A stretch of 64,000 nucleotides of DNA from RFXV01 sp038150465 (GTDB taxonomy: Bacteria; Bacteroidota; Bacteroidia; Flavobacteriales; Schleiferiaceae): contig JAYOTP010000008.1 of the NCBI GenBank assembly GCA_038150465.1, forward strand, positions 1 through 64,000, read 5' to 3'. Of this stretch, positions 8,301 through 16,161 are shown in pieces. Each line of letters begins with the position of its first letter. Positions within the stretch are counted from its first letter, which is position 1. A model generated the notes under the pieces. The model searched no databases and was not told the DNA's origin. It worked only from the letters and a program-made list of their open reading frames with translations. A program made the translations under genes and the position numbers.

Positions 8301-9308
8301 TCATCCGTCCTGCGACAGGCCGTCTTCCGGCTCTTTGAAAAAGCGTCTTTGCTGAACCGTTTTGGATCCCTCGGGTGAGGAGCAATCCGAGCAGAATCCC
8401 GAATATTCTTCCGAGCAATCCCGGCATTGTATGAAGAGAATGTTGCAGTTCTTGTCCGCGCAGTTCACGTGGGTGTCGCAAGGCACGCCACATTGGTGAC
8501 AGCGGGCGATGACCTCAGAAGATATGCGCTCGCCCAATCGGTCGTCAAAAACGAAATTCTTCCCAACAAAGGTGTTCTCCAGTCCCTCGGATGAGATCTG
8601 TCGGGCATAGTCGATGATGCCTCCGTGCAACTGATTGACATCTTCGAATCCATGGTGTTTCAGATAGGATGAGGTCTTTTCGCAGCGGATCCCACCAGTG
8701 CAGTATAGGAGGATCTTCTTTTCTTCCTTTCCCTTCAGCATATCGAGAACCTCCGGGAGTTCGTCGCGGAAGGTTTCGGCCTTCGGGAGAAGCGCCCCCT
8801 TGAAGTGTCCGATCTCACTTTCGTAGAAGTTCCGGACATCCACGACCACTGAATCCTCCTGTTGTATGGCTTCGTTCCATTCCTTGGCGCTGAGGTGCCT
8901 GCCCACATTCGTCACGTCGTAATCGTCTTCGCTCAGTCCGTCGGCCACCAGTTTTTCGCGCACCTTCACCAGCAGCTTGATAAAGGATTTGCCATCGTCT
9001 TCCACGGCGATCTTGAGCGGAATGCCTTTGAATTCCTCTATGGCATTGAGTTGTTCCACGAATTCTGACCAGTGCGGCAGAGGAACGCTCATCTGGGCAT
9101 TGATCCCCTCGCGGGCAATGTACACTCTGCCCAATGCATTCAACTCGGTCCACTTAAGGAAGAGGTGGTTGCGCAATTTGAGCGGATCTGAAATGTGCAC
9201 GTAGCGATAGAAAGAGACCGTTCGGCGTTCAAAGGCCTCATTCTCGAGTCTTTGGATCAACTGCTCACGGCTGAGTTTATTCGCTGGATATTTCGGGTCG
9301 TGGCTCAT
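8301..9308 (-). CDS. trhO: tRNA uridine(34) hydroxylase TrhO (rhodanese family, YceA)
   Basis: A 335-residue protein. The start at 9308 (MSHDPKYPANK) is preferred; a longer frame would run into the divergent gene's promoter. It has an N-terminal acylphosphatase-like domain (about 30-115), a rhodanese domain (about 140-240) with the YCTGGIRCE loop (Cys203, Cys209), and a C-terminal cysteine-rich tail with nine cysteines between residues 270 and 309 that likely bind zinc. TrhO makes 5-hydroxyuridine at the tRNA wobble position using O2. It is divergent from the threonine dehydrogenase gene, 76 bases apart. Confidence 0.93.
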   Translation of the reverse strand: MSHDPKYPANKLSREQLIQRLENEAFERRTVSFYRYVHISDPLKLRNHLFLKWTELNALGRVYIAREGINAQMSVPLPHWSEFVEQLNAIEEFKGIPLKIAVEDDGKSFIKLLVKVREKLVADGLSEDDYDVTNVGRHLSAKEWNEAIQQEDSVVVDVRNFYESEIGHFKGALLPKAETFRDELPEVLDMLKGKEEKKILLYCTGGIRCEKTSSYLKHHGFEDVNQLHGGIIDYARQISSEGLENTFVGKNFVFDDRLGERISSEVIARCHQCGVPCDTHVNCADKNCNILFIQCRDCSEEYSGFCSDCSSPEGSKTVQQRRFFKEPEDGLSQDG

Positions 9309-9356
9309 CTGCAGGACATAAAAATAAGTCGTCCATCCAATGGGATGCAAGACGAA

Positions 9357-9364
9357 TATATTTG
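9357..9364 (+). promoter_or_regulatory. -7 box TATATTTG upstream of threonine dehydrogenase gene
   Basis: Exact TAnnTTTG match 20 bases before ATG 9385, in the 76-base region between divergent trhO and the dehydrogenase gene. A one-mismatch box (TATTTTTA) with a TTG 21 bases away lies at 9319-9326 on the minus strand and could serve trhO. Confidence 0.5.
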
Positions 9365-9384
9365 TTCGAACCAATTCCAGTCAA

Positions 9385-10326
9385 ATGGCGAAGAGGATCA
9401 TGATCCTGGGGGCGCTCGGGCAAATAGGTACTGAGCTCACCGAGGCCTTGCGTAAAATGTATGGTTCGGATCGCGTTCTGGCGACGGATATCCGGCCTTC
9501 GGAGGGAACGCAAGAAGGTCCGTTCGCCCTGCTGGACGCATGCGACAAGAAGGCACTTGGCGAATTGGTGGATGCCTTCAGGCCCGATGAGATCTACCAC
9601 CTTGTGGCCATGCTTTCTGCCAATGCGGAGAAAGCCCCGATCAGGGGATGGGACCTGAATATGGATTCCCTTTTTCACGTTCTGGAACTCGCAAGAGACA
9701 AGAAAGTGGGCAAAGTTTTTTGGCCAAGTTCCATTGCTGCTTTTGGTCCTGCTTCACCCAAAGATCCCTGCCCGCAGAATACCTATATGGATCCCAGCAC
9801 CGTCTACGGCATCTCCAAGCTCTCGGGCGAGTTATGGTGCCGGTATTACCATGATCAATATGGCGTGGACGTTCGTTCGGTGCGCTATCCCGGCCTGATC
9901 AGCTGGAAGGGCGAACCGGGCGGAGGCACCACGGATTATGCAGTGGAGATCTTCCACGAAGCACTGCGTTCGAACGCTTACACCAGTTTCATCGATCGGG
10001 ACACCCGGCTGCCCATGATGTATATGCCCGATGCCTTGTCCGCCACATTGAAGATCATGGAAGTGCCTGCGGAAAAGGTGAAGATCAGGACTGCCTACAA
10101 CATCGGAGCGATCAGCTTCACACCTGGAGAATTGGCGGAAGCCATCCGCATGAAGCGACCTGATTTTCAGTTGCGGGTCGCGCCCGATTTCAGGGATGCC
10201 ATCGCCCAAAGCTGGCCGGCAGTGCTGGACGACCAAGCGGCACGGAAGGATTGGGGCCATGATCCGAAATTCGGTCTGCAAGAGATGGTCCGTGATATGC
10301 TCAAGAATATTTCGGCTCACTCCTGA
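9385..10326 (+). CDS. NAD-dependent L-threonine 3-dehydrogenase (extended SDR type)
   Basis: A 313-residue epimerase/dehydratase-fold enzyme starting MAKRIMILGALGQIGTEL (NAD-binding GxxGxxG). The stretches YHLVAMLSANAEK, VFWPSSIAAFGP, STVYGISKLSGE (YxxxK catalytic pair) and RYPGLISW ... GGGTTDYAVEI closely resemble the Flavobacterium-type SDR threonine dehydrogenase, which is unrelated to the zinc MDR enzyme Tdh. It oxidises threonine to 2-amino-3-ketobutyrate, which a ligase (Kbl, not seen here) splits to glycine and acetyl-CoA. The start at 9385 is chosen because upstream in-frame codons overlap the promoter box. Confidence 0.93.
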   Translation: MAKRIMILGALGQIGTELTEALRKMYGSDRVLATDIRPSEGTQEGPFALLDACDKKALGELVDAFRPDEIYHLVAMLSANAEKAPIRGWDLNMDSLFHVLELARDKKVGKVFWPSSIAAFGPASPKDPCPQNTYMDPSTVYGISKLSGELWCRYYHDQYGVDVRSVRYPGLISWKGEPGGGTTDYAVEIFHEALRSNAYTSFIDRDTRLPMMYMPDALSATLKIMEVPAEKVKIRTAYNIGAISFTPGELAEAIRMKRPDFQLRVAPDFRDAIAQSWPAVLDDQAARKDWGHDPKFGLQEMVRDMLKNISAHS

Positions 10327-10335
10327 GGCCCATTC

Positions 10336-11448
10336 ATGCGGCTGTACATCCATATTCCCTTTTGCCGTCAGGCCTGTCATTATTGTGATTTTCATTTTTC
10401 CACCTCGACCCGACTGGTGGAGGAAATGGTCCGTGCTCTTGCAGAGGAGATCAGGTTCTGGCGAACGCAAGATTGGGCAGGGCCTTGTTCATCTGTCTAT
10501 TTGGGCGGGGGAACACCTTCGGTTCTTACTCCGCAACAATTGGCCTGCCTGCTGGATGCTGCCAACGAACACTTTGGCTGGTCGGATGGATCGGAGATCA
10601 CTCTGGAGGTGAACCCGGAAGATGTTTCTGCTGCAGCACTGAGCGATTGGCGATCCGTTGGGTTCAACCGTTTGAGCGTTGGCATTCAGTCCTTTGCTCC
10701 TTCGGATCTGCAATGGATGAACCGCAGCCATACGGCGGATCAATCTGAACGGGCGCTGGATGCGATACGGAATTCGGATTTCATCAATTTTTCATTGGAT
10801 CTCATATACGGCTTGCCGACGGGTTCGGATTGGTCATCAAGCCTGGAGAAGGCACTTGCCTACGAGCCGCCACATGTATCTGCCTATTGTTTGGGCATCG
10901 AAGAAGGTACCGTACTGGGCAGGCGAGTGGCCGTAGGGAAGCAGAAAGTTCCTGAGGAAGGATCGGTCGCATCGGACCACGCGACCCTCTGCCGTGTCAT
11001 GCAGGAGCGGGGCTACACACATTACGAGCTTTCCAGTTTTTGTCGTCCGGGGGCTCGTTCGGCACATAATTCGGGTTATTGGTCCGGGGCACCATATCTG
11101 GGTATTGGACCTTCGGCGCATTCGTTCGATGGATCTGTCCGATGGCACAACCTCAAGCCCAACGCTGCTTATCTGAAGAAGCTCAAAGAGCGCACGCCAT
11201 GGTACACTGCGGAACAGATGGACCCTTTGGAGAAATGGAACGAAGCACTCATGATCGGCCTGCGTTTGGCGGAAGGTGTTTCTGTGGCGCATCTGGAGTC
11301 TCTCTTGCCTTCGGGTCAAAAGCTTCCGGAACACGCCGTCGAGGAACTCTCGAGATCCGGTCTGTTGCTTGAGGAATCCGGTCATTGGAGAATTCCTGAA
11401 ATTCATGGTCTGTTGACCGACCACATCACACGAAATCTCATGCTATGA
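10336..11448 (+). CDS. hemW: HemW-like radical SAM protein (haem chaperone)
   Basis: A 370-residue radical SAM protein. The N-terminus carries the CxxxCxxC cluster motif (Cys10, Cys14, Cys17 in FCRQACHYCDFHF), then YLGGGTPSVL, EVNPEDVS and SVGIQSFAPSDLQWMNRSHT, which identify the HemN/HemW group; the C-terminal HemN_C domain follows (WNEALMIGLRLAEGV). HemW lacks the fourth conserved cysteine of true coproporphyrinogen dehydrogenase and binds haem for insertion into respiratory proteins. The short N-terminus without the HemN extension favours HemW. It is 9 bases downstream of the dehydrogenase gene and overlaps the next start by 4 bases. Confidence 0.9.
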   Translation: MRLYIHIPFCRQACHYCDFHFSTSTRLVEEMVRALAEEIRFWRTQDWAGPCSSVYLGGGTPSVLTPQQLACLLDAANEHFGWSDGSEITLEVNPEDVSAAALSDWRSVGFNRLSVGIQSFAPSDLQWMNRSHTADQSERALDAIRNSDFINFSLDLIYGLPTGSDWSSSLEKALAYEPPHVSAYCLGIEEGTVLGRRVAVGKQKVPEEGSVASDHATLCRVMQERGYTHYELSSFCRPGARSAHNSGYWSGAPYLGIGPSAHSFDGSVRWHNLKPNAAYLKKLKERTPWYTAEQMDPLEKWNEALMIGLRLAEGVSVAHLESLLPSGQKLPEHAVEELSRSGLLLEESGHWRIPEIHGLLTDHITRNLML

Positions 11449-12188
11449 AGCAGCTGGTGTTCGACCACAAAGACAAGATATACGAAGTGGATCTGGAAAG
11501 CGGTGTGGACCTTTCCATCCCCTTTGGCCACGAGGAGTCTTTTTCTGCATGGGGAAGCCCCGACATGCAGGCGGAACCCGTTCGATACGGGGACTGGATC
11601 GGAAGCGTAGAGGCCGGAGCAGCGGTCAACTTCTTCGATCTGCGGCTCAATCCGCATGGAAATGGAACCCATACTGAATGGGCCGGGCATATTTTGAAGG
11701 AACGGGGTTCGGTGACCGATCAGATCAGGGGAGAATGGTTTATGGCCTTTCTGGTCGAGGGTCGGCCGGATGCGTCGGGCTGCATCTCAGAACCTGACTT
11801 GCTTGCCGTATACGAGGAGCTGCCACCCGCGGTGATCCTGCGCACATCGGCAGCTTATGAGCGTCCTGCAGATCGCAATTTCACCGGAACGGCCCCTCCT
11901 TTTCTTTCGCCCTCATTTGTGCATGGTCTCAGAAAAAAGGGCGTGGATCACCTGCTGATCGATCTGCCCTCGGTCGATCCGGAGGAAGATGAAGGTCGAT
12001 TGGAAGCGCATCGTGCATTCTGGTTTTCTGGAGGAGAAGAATTGAGGCCTCATGCGACGATCACAGAATTCATCCAGGTTCCGGCAGAACTCGAACAAGG
12101 TCTTTATCTGCTCCACTTGCAGCTGGCACCATTGATCAACGACGCCAGTCCGAGCCGCCCCATTTTGTATCCAGTCAAAGAGCGCTGA
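11445..12188 (+). CDS. Cyclase family protein (kynurenine formamidase-like)
   Basis: A 247-residue cytoplasmic protein of the metal-dependent cyclase/formamidase fold. The conserved region reads DLSIPFG near the N-terminus and NPHGNGTHTEWAGHI, equivalent to the HxGTHxD metal motif of KynB-type kynurenine formamidases, with a Glu in place of the usual Asp; DLPSVDPEED and a late Glu-His stretch follow. A hydrolase acting on an amide or ester is likely; the substrate is not certain. It overlaps hemW by 4 bases and shares one base with the next start, so three or more genes are translationally coupled. Confidence 0.75.
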   Translation: MKQLVFDHKDKIYEVDLESGVDLSIPFGHEESFSAWGSPDMQAEPVRYGDWIGSVEAGAAVNFFDLRLNPHGNGTHTEWAGHILKERGSVTDQIRGEWFMAFLVEGRPDASGCISEPDLLAVYEELPPAVILRTSAAYERPADRNFTGTAPPFLSPSFVHGLRKKGVDHLLIDLPSVDPEEDEGRLEAHRAFWFSGGEELRPHATITEFIQVPAELEQGLYLLHLQLAPLINDASPSRPILYPVKER

Positions 12189-12520
12189 TGGACATCGAGT
12201 CGTATCGGGCGTTGTGTCTTCAGCTGCCGCATGCAACGGAAAGCACGCCTTTTGGCCCGGATGTGCTCATATTCAAGGTTCATGGAAAGATGTTCGCCAG
12301 TCTCTCTCTGGATGGCGAGCAGGCCCGAAGCAATTTGAAGTGCGCCCCGGAAAGGGCCCTGGAACTGCGCGAGGAGCATGAGGGCATACAGCCCGGCTAC
12401 CACATGAACAAGAAACACTGGAACACACTGTATCTCGAAATGCTTCCCGAAGCGCTGATCATCGAGTTGGTGGAGCACTCTTATCAGCTTGTTGCCGCCA
12501 AGGGAAGGAAAGGCCGCTAG
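12188..12520 (+). CDS. MmcQ/YjbR family protein
   Basis: A 110-residue protein of the YjbR (CyaY-like fold) family: MDIESYRALCLQLPHATESTPFG, then MFASLSLDG, and the family block PGYHMNKKHWNTLYLE. It is annotated as DNA-binding in some genomes, though evidence for the role is thin. No signal peptide. Its start overlaps the stop of the cyclase-family gene by one base, making it the last member of the hemW run. Confidence 0.88.
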   Translation: MDIESYRALCLQLPHATESTPFGPDVLIFKVHGKMFASLSLDGEQARSNLKCAPERALELREEHEGIQPGYHMNKKHWNTLYLEMLPEALIIELVEHSYQLVAAKGRKGR

Positions 12521-12580
12521 TGTCTCCTGTTCTTTGGAATAGTGCGTAATTGCCCTAACGAACGAAGCATTTAAGTGCGC

Positions 12581-13804
12581 ATGGAACCCATTAAAAAACA
12601 ACGCCTTTTGGTCGCAGTCGCGGCATTGGGCTATTTCGTGGATATATACGACCTCATTCTCTTTGGCATTGTACGCATTCCCAGCCTGACCGATCTTGGT
12701 GTGCCTTCGTCTGACATGCAGGATACAGGGATCCTGCTGCTGAACATGCAGATGGCAGGCATGCTCATCGGTGGATTCCTTTTTGGCGTTCTTGGCGATA
12801 TAAAGGGCAGAGTGACCGTTCTCTTTGGTTCCATTGTGCTGTATTCTGTGGCCAATATTTCGAACGGTTTGGTGACCTCCATTCCCGCCTACGCCTTTGT
12901 TCGGTTTCTGGCAGGCCTCGGCCTGGCCGGAGAGCTTGGCGCAGGGATCACCTTGGTCTCTGAGACCATGTCCAAGGAAAAACGTGGATACGGGACGATG
13001 TTGGTGGTCACATTCGGGGCGCTGGGTGCCGTTGTGGCGGCATTGATCGCAGATGAATTCAGCTGGCGCATGAGCTATTTCGTTGGCGGTGGGCTCGGCT
13101 TGCTGCTGCTCTTGTTGCGGGTGCGTGCCATGGAGTCCGGTATGTTCAATGAGCTTCCCAAGAAAGATCAAAAGGTGATGAGCTTTTTGAGGATCATCGG
13201 AAAGAAAGAACTGTTCATCAAGTACCTCCGATGCATACTCATCGGTGTGCCCGTTTGGTATGTCGTGGGCATTTTGGTGGTCTTCTCGCCCGAATTTGCC
13301 GAGGCCCTGGAGGTGCAGGGAGCGGTCAAAGGGAGTCAGGCCGTCATCTGGTGCTATGTGGGCCTGAGTGTGGGCGACCTGCTCACAGGTTTATTGAGCC
13401 AAATATTCCGAAGCAGAAGGCGTGTCATCCTCGGTAGCCTGTTCTTCAGCGCAGCGCTTTCCGCAACCTATTTGTACACTTTCGGCCTGACCGACACCGC
13501 CTTTTATCTGCTCTGCTTTCTGCTTGGAACCAGTACGGGTTACTGGGGGCTCTTTGTGACAGTGGCCTCGGAATCCTTCGGGACGAATATTCGTTCCACG
13601 GTGACCACTACTGTCCCCAACTTCGTGCGGGGAGCGACCATTCCCATCACCCTCAGCTTCGCTTTTTTGCAGGAATCGATGGGCTGGAGCATGAGCCACA
13701 GCGCAGCATTGGTCGGTCTGGTCTGCTTTGCGATCGCCTTGTGGGCATCCTGGGGCATTCAGGAAACCTTTGCCAAGGATCTCGATTATCTGGAGACGGT
13801 TTGA
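12581..13804 (+). CDS. MFS transporter
   Basis: A 407-residue polytopic membrane protein with about 12 predicted helices and the MFS loop motif GVLGDIKGRVTVLFGS between helices 2 and 3. ALGYFVDIYDLILFGIVRIP in helix 1 resembles the metabolite:H+ symporter group (SP/ACS families), which carry small organic acids or sugars; the substrate is unknown. ATG 12581 is preferred to the GTG two codons earlier. Its stop codon lies inside a TTG that could be the -33 element of the next gene's promoter. Confidence 0.85.
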   Translation: MEPIKKQRLLVAVAALGYFVDIYDLILFGIVRIPSLTDLGVPSSDMQDTGILLLNMQMAGMLIGGFLFGVLGDIKGRVTVLFGSIVLYSVANISNGLVTSIPAYAFVRFLAGLGLAGELGAGITLVSETMSKEKRGYGTMLVVTFGALGAVVAALIADEFSWRMSYFVGGGLGLLLLLLRVRAMESGMFNELPKKDQKVMSFLRIIGKKELFIKYLRCILIGVPVWYVVGILVVFSPEFAEALEVQGAVKGSQAVIWCYVGLSVGDLLTGLLSQIFRSRRRVILGSLFFSAALSATYLYTFGLTDTAFYLLCFLLGTSTGYWGLFVTVASESFGTNIRSTVTTTVPNFVRGATIPITLSFAFLQESMGWSMSHSAALVGLVCFAIALWASWGIQETFAKDLDYLETV

Positions 13805-13830
13805 GTAGACTATTCTAATGTGTACATTTG
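13801..13830 (+). promoter_or_regulatory. Complete Bacteroidota promoter TTG-N19-TACATTTG for the NYN-domain gene
   Basis: TTG (13801-13803) overlaps the MFS stop codon, and after 19 bases comes TACATTTG (13823-13830), an exact -33/-7 pair with allowed spacing. The ATG at 13882 is 51 bases downstream. A weak hairpin (GCCA-TTA-TGGC, 13840-13850) followed by six Ts lies between promoter and start and could attenuate or mark the MFS transcript end. Confidence 0.65.
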
Positions 13831-13881
13831 ACGCGCTCGGCCATTATGGCTTTTTTGTTTGATAATTTTTAATGACTCTCC

Positions 13882-14808
13882 ATGTTCCCCCAAACCAATG
13901 GAAGCATCACCAAGGTTGGTGTGTTTTATGACGGAAGCTATTTCCTCTACGTAAGCAACTACTACAACTGGTTTCACGAAAAGAAATCCAGGATCAGTAT
14001 TTCAGGATTGCACGAATTCATCCAGCACCAGGTGGCGCAGGAAGAAGATGTGGATCCGAGGTACACCCGTATAACGGACGCTCATTATTTCCGCGCAAGG
14101 CTCAATGCCAATGACGCCCAATCCCGCGGAAATCAACTCTACTACGATCGTGTTTTCGATGACATATTGCTGCAGGAGAATGTCACACTGCATTATATGT
14201 CGCTCCGCAATGCACCCACCGGGCGACTGGAGAAAAGCATGGATACGTGGCTGGCGCTCGAGGCCTATGAGATGACCCTCATGCGGCAATTCGATTATCT
14301 GGTGCTCGTGGCTTCAGACAGTGACTATGTTCCGCTGGTACGGAAGATCGAAGCATTGGGCGTTCCGGTGATCCTCTTGAGCTGGGACTTTGAATACATG
14401 AACGACGACGGGCAACGCATTGTCACACGAACTTCTCAGGAATTGATCAATGAGGCGGCCATACCATTGGCCATGCACGACATCATTGAGAACAGCATTC
14501 AAGAGCCCAATGGACTCACAGAAAAGCTCTTCGTTCCGCGTACACCCGAAAAGACGCTGAGCAGACCACTCAGCCTGGACGATCTTGAAATGGAGGAAGG
14601 TGCTGTTCACGTGAGTGAGATACAGAACCTGAAGAGCGGTTACGGATTCATCAATTTCGATCCGGCCAATCTGTTCTTCCACTACAGCAGCCTGGAGAAT
14701 GTGGACTTCAATGATCTGCAGGTCGGCGACCGCGTCAAATTCACTTTGGGCACCAATGACCGTGGCGATGCCATCGCTCAGCATGTGGAGCTCGCTGGCG
14801 AGGAGTAG
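13882..14808 (+). CDS. NYN-domain (LabA-like) nuclease fused to a cold-shock-like domain
   Basis: A 308-residue cytoplasmic protein. Residues ~10-190 form a NYN/PIN-like nuclease domain with the expected acidic residues: Asp17 (VGVFYDGSY), Asp121 (SMDTWLALEAY), Asp146 and Asp148 (VASDSDYVPLVR). Residues ~238-304 resemble a cold-shock/OB domain with RNP-like motifs GYGFINF and LFFHYSSLE and the ending VGDRVKFTLG. Both halves point to RNA: a metal-dependent ribonuclease guided by an RNA-binding module. The gene stands alone with its own promoter. The target RNA is unknown. The cold-shock assignment is by motif and less certain than the NYN domain. Confidence 0.82.
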   Translation: MFPQTNGSITKVGVFYDGSYFLYVSNYYNWFHEKKSRISISGLHEFIQHQVAQEEDVDPRYTRITDAHYFRARLNANDAQSRGNQLYYDRVFDDILLQENVTLHYMSLRNAPTGRLEKSMDTWLALEAYEMTLMRQFDYLVLVASDSDYVPLVRKIEALGVPVILLSWDFEYMNDDGQRIVTRTSQELINEAAIPLAMHDIIENSIQEPNGLTEKLFVPRTPEKTLSRPLSLDDLEMEEGAVHVSEIQNLKSGYGFINFDPANLFFHYSSLENVDFNDLQVGDRVKFTLGTNDRGDAIAQHVELAGEE

Positions 14809-14837
14809 AACTCAAATGTTCTCTGAGGGCGGCTGGT

Positions 14838-15401
14838 CTAGATGGCCATGATCTCCTCTTCCTTTTTGGTGAGGATCCCTTCCACCTTTTGTACGTATCG
14901 GTCGGTGATGGTCTGAGCTTCGCCTTCAGCATCCTTTACGCTGTCTTCTGACAGGCCGTCTTTGCCGAGTTGTTTGATCTCGTCCATCATCTCTTTTCGG
15001 CCATTGCGTATGCCCACCTTGGCATCTTCAGCCTCGGAGCGCGCTCTCTTTACAAGTTCCTTTCTGCGTTCCTCGGTCAGCGGCGGAATGTTGATGATGA
15101 TCATCTCCCCGTTGTTCATAGGATTGAGTCCCAGATTGGCCACAATGATCGCTTTCTCGATCTCTGGCATCATGGCCTTCTCCCAGGGCTGTACACTCAG
15201 GGTGCGTGCGTCCGGTGTATTGATGTTGGATACCTGATTCAAAGGCGTGAGATTCCCGTAGTAGTTCAGCTTCACGCCCTCAAGCATGCTCGGGTTGGCG
15301 CGGCCTGCACGGATCTTGATCAATTCTTTCTCCAGGTGCTCCATGGCCTTGTCCATTTGCTCCTGGGCAGTTTCAAAGATGAGTTCGAGTTCTTCTTGCA
15401 T
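14838..15401 (-). CDS. frr: Ribosome recycling factor
   Basis: A 187-residue protein matching RRF over its full usual length: KELIKIRAGRANPSML, TLSVQPWEKAMMPEIEKAI and IPPLTEERRKELVKRA. It splits post-termination ribosomes together with EF-G. Start at 15401 (MQEELELIFET); a longer frame would overlap pyrH. It follows pyrH by 4 bases, the common pyrH-frr pair. Confidence 0.97.
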   Translation of the reverse strand: MQEELELIFETAQEQMDKAMEHLEKELIKIRAGRANPSMLEGVKLNYYGNLTPLNQVSNINTPDARTLSVQPWEKAMMPEIEKAIIVANLGLNPMNNGEMIIINIPPLTEERRKELVKRARSEAEDAKVGIRNGRKEMMDEIKQLGKDGLSEDSVKDAEGEAQTITDRYVQKVEGILTKKEEEIMAI

Positions 15402-15405
15402 GGCT

Positions 15406-16116
15406 TTATCCGTTGTTGACCAGTGTGCCGACCTTCTCACCGGTCACAACACGGTGCAGATTTCCTGGCTTGTTCATATCGAATACCAAAATGGGCAGGT
15501 CGTTCTCTCTGCTCAGGGTGAAGGCGGTCATATCCATCACGTTGAGCCCCTTTTCGTAGACCTCCTGGAAACTGATCGTATCATATTTGACCGCACTGGA
15601 ATCTTTTTCCGGATCGGCCGTATAGATACCATCCACACGAGTGCCCTTGAGGATGACATCGGCATCGATCTCAATGGCCCGGAGTGTCGCCGCTGTGTCG
15701 GTTGTGAAGTACGGATTTCCCGTTCCGGCACCGAAGATCACCACGCGTCCTTTTTCCAAATGGCGAACAGCCCGTCGGCGGATGAAGGGTTCGGCGATCT
15801 TGTCCATCTCAATGGCCGATTGCAATCGGGTCTTCAGGCCCTCATTTTCCAGGGCAGATTGCAGGGCCAGACCGTTGATCATGGTCGCGAGCATGCCCAT
15901 GTGGTCGCCTTGCACCCGGTCCATTCCTTTGCTCGCTCCCTGAACGCCGCGGAAGATGTTCCCGCCCCCGATCACGATGGCCACCTGGGCTCCTTCGTCG
16001 ATCACCTGCTGGATCTCGTGTGCATAATCCTTGAGACGTTCTCCGTCTATTCCGAACTGTTGGTCGCCCATCAGCGCCTCGCCACTGAGTTTGAGCAGGA
16101 TCCGTTTGTATTTCAC
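15406..16116 (-). CDS. pyrH: UMP kinase
   Basis: A 236-residue amino-acid-kinase-fold enzyme of normal length: MKYKRILLKLSGEALMG, VAIVIGGGNIFRG, DHMGMLATMINGLALQSALE and the C-terminal VFDMNKPGNLHRVV. It phosphorylates UMP to UDP, feeding pyrimidine nucleotides and UDP-sugars. It is first of the pyrH-frr operon. A TATTTTCG sequence just upstream (in the tail of the palindrome after the TonB receptor gene) could be its -7 box. Confidence 0.97.
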   Translation of the reverse strand: MKYKRILLKLSGEALMGDQQFGIDGERLKDYAHEIQQVIDEGAQVAIVIGGGNIFRGVQGASKGMDRVQGDHMGMLATMINGLALQSALENEGLKTRLQSAIEMDKIAEPFIRRRAVRHLEKGRVVIFGAGTGNPYFTTDTAATLRAIEIDADVILKGTRVDGIYTADPEKDSSAVKYDTISFQEVYEKGLNVMDMTAFTLSRENDLPILVFDMNKPGNLHRVVTGEKVGTLVNNG

Positions 16117-16140
16117 TACTGGAAGATTTGGACGAAAATA

Positions 16141-16161
16141 GAAAAGACCGAGGGTCTTTTC
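16141..16161 (-). terminator. Perfect palindrome terminator after TonB-dependent receptor gene
   Basis: GAAAAGACC (16141-16149), loop GAG, GGTCTTTTC (16153-16161): a perfect 9-bp stem with A/T-rich base that abuts the receptor's stop codon and continues into TATTTT on the minus strand. It can terminate the receptor transcript; it is symmetrical, but pyrH lies on the same strand downstream. Confidence 0.7.

Noticed and set aside
12104..13171. 355-codon open frame antisense to the MFS gene
   Set aside because: Glu/His/Gln-rich composition is the reverse-strand image of hydrophobic helices; the MFS frame has clear motifs.
13840..13856. Hairpin with T-run after the MFS gene as a strong terminator
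   Set aside because: The stem is only four base pairs and lies downstream of a good promoter for the next gene, so it would block that gene; mentioned only as weak attenuation possibility.
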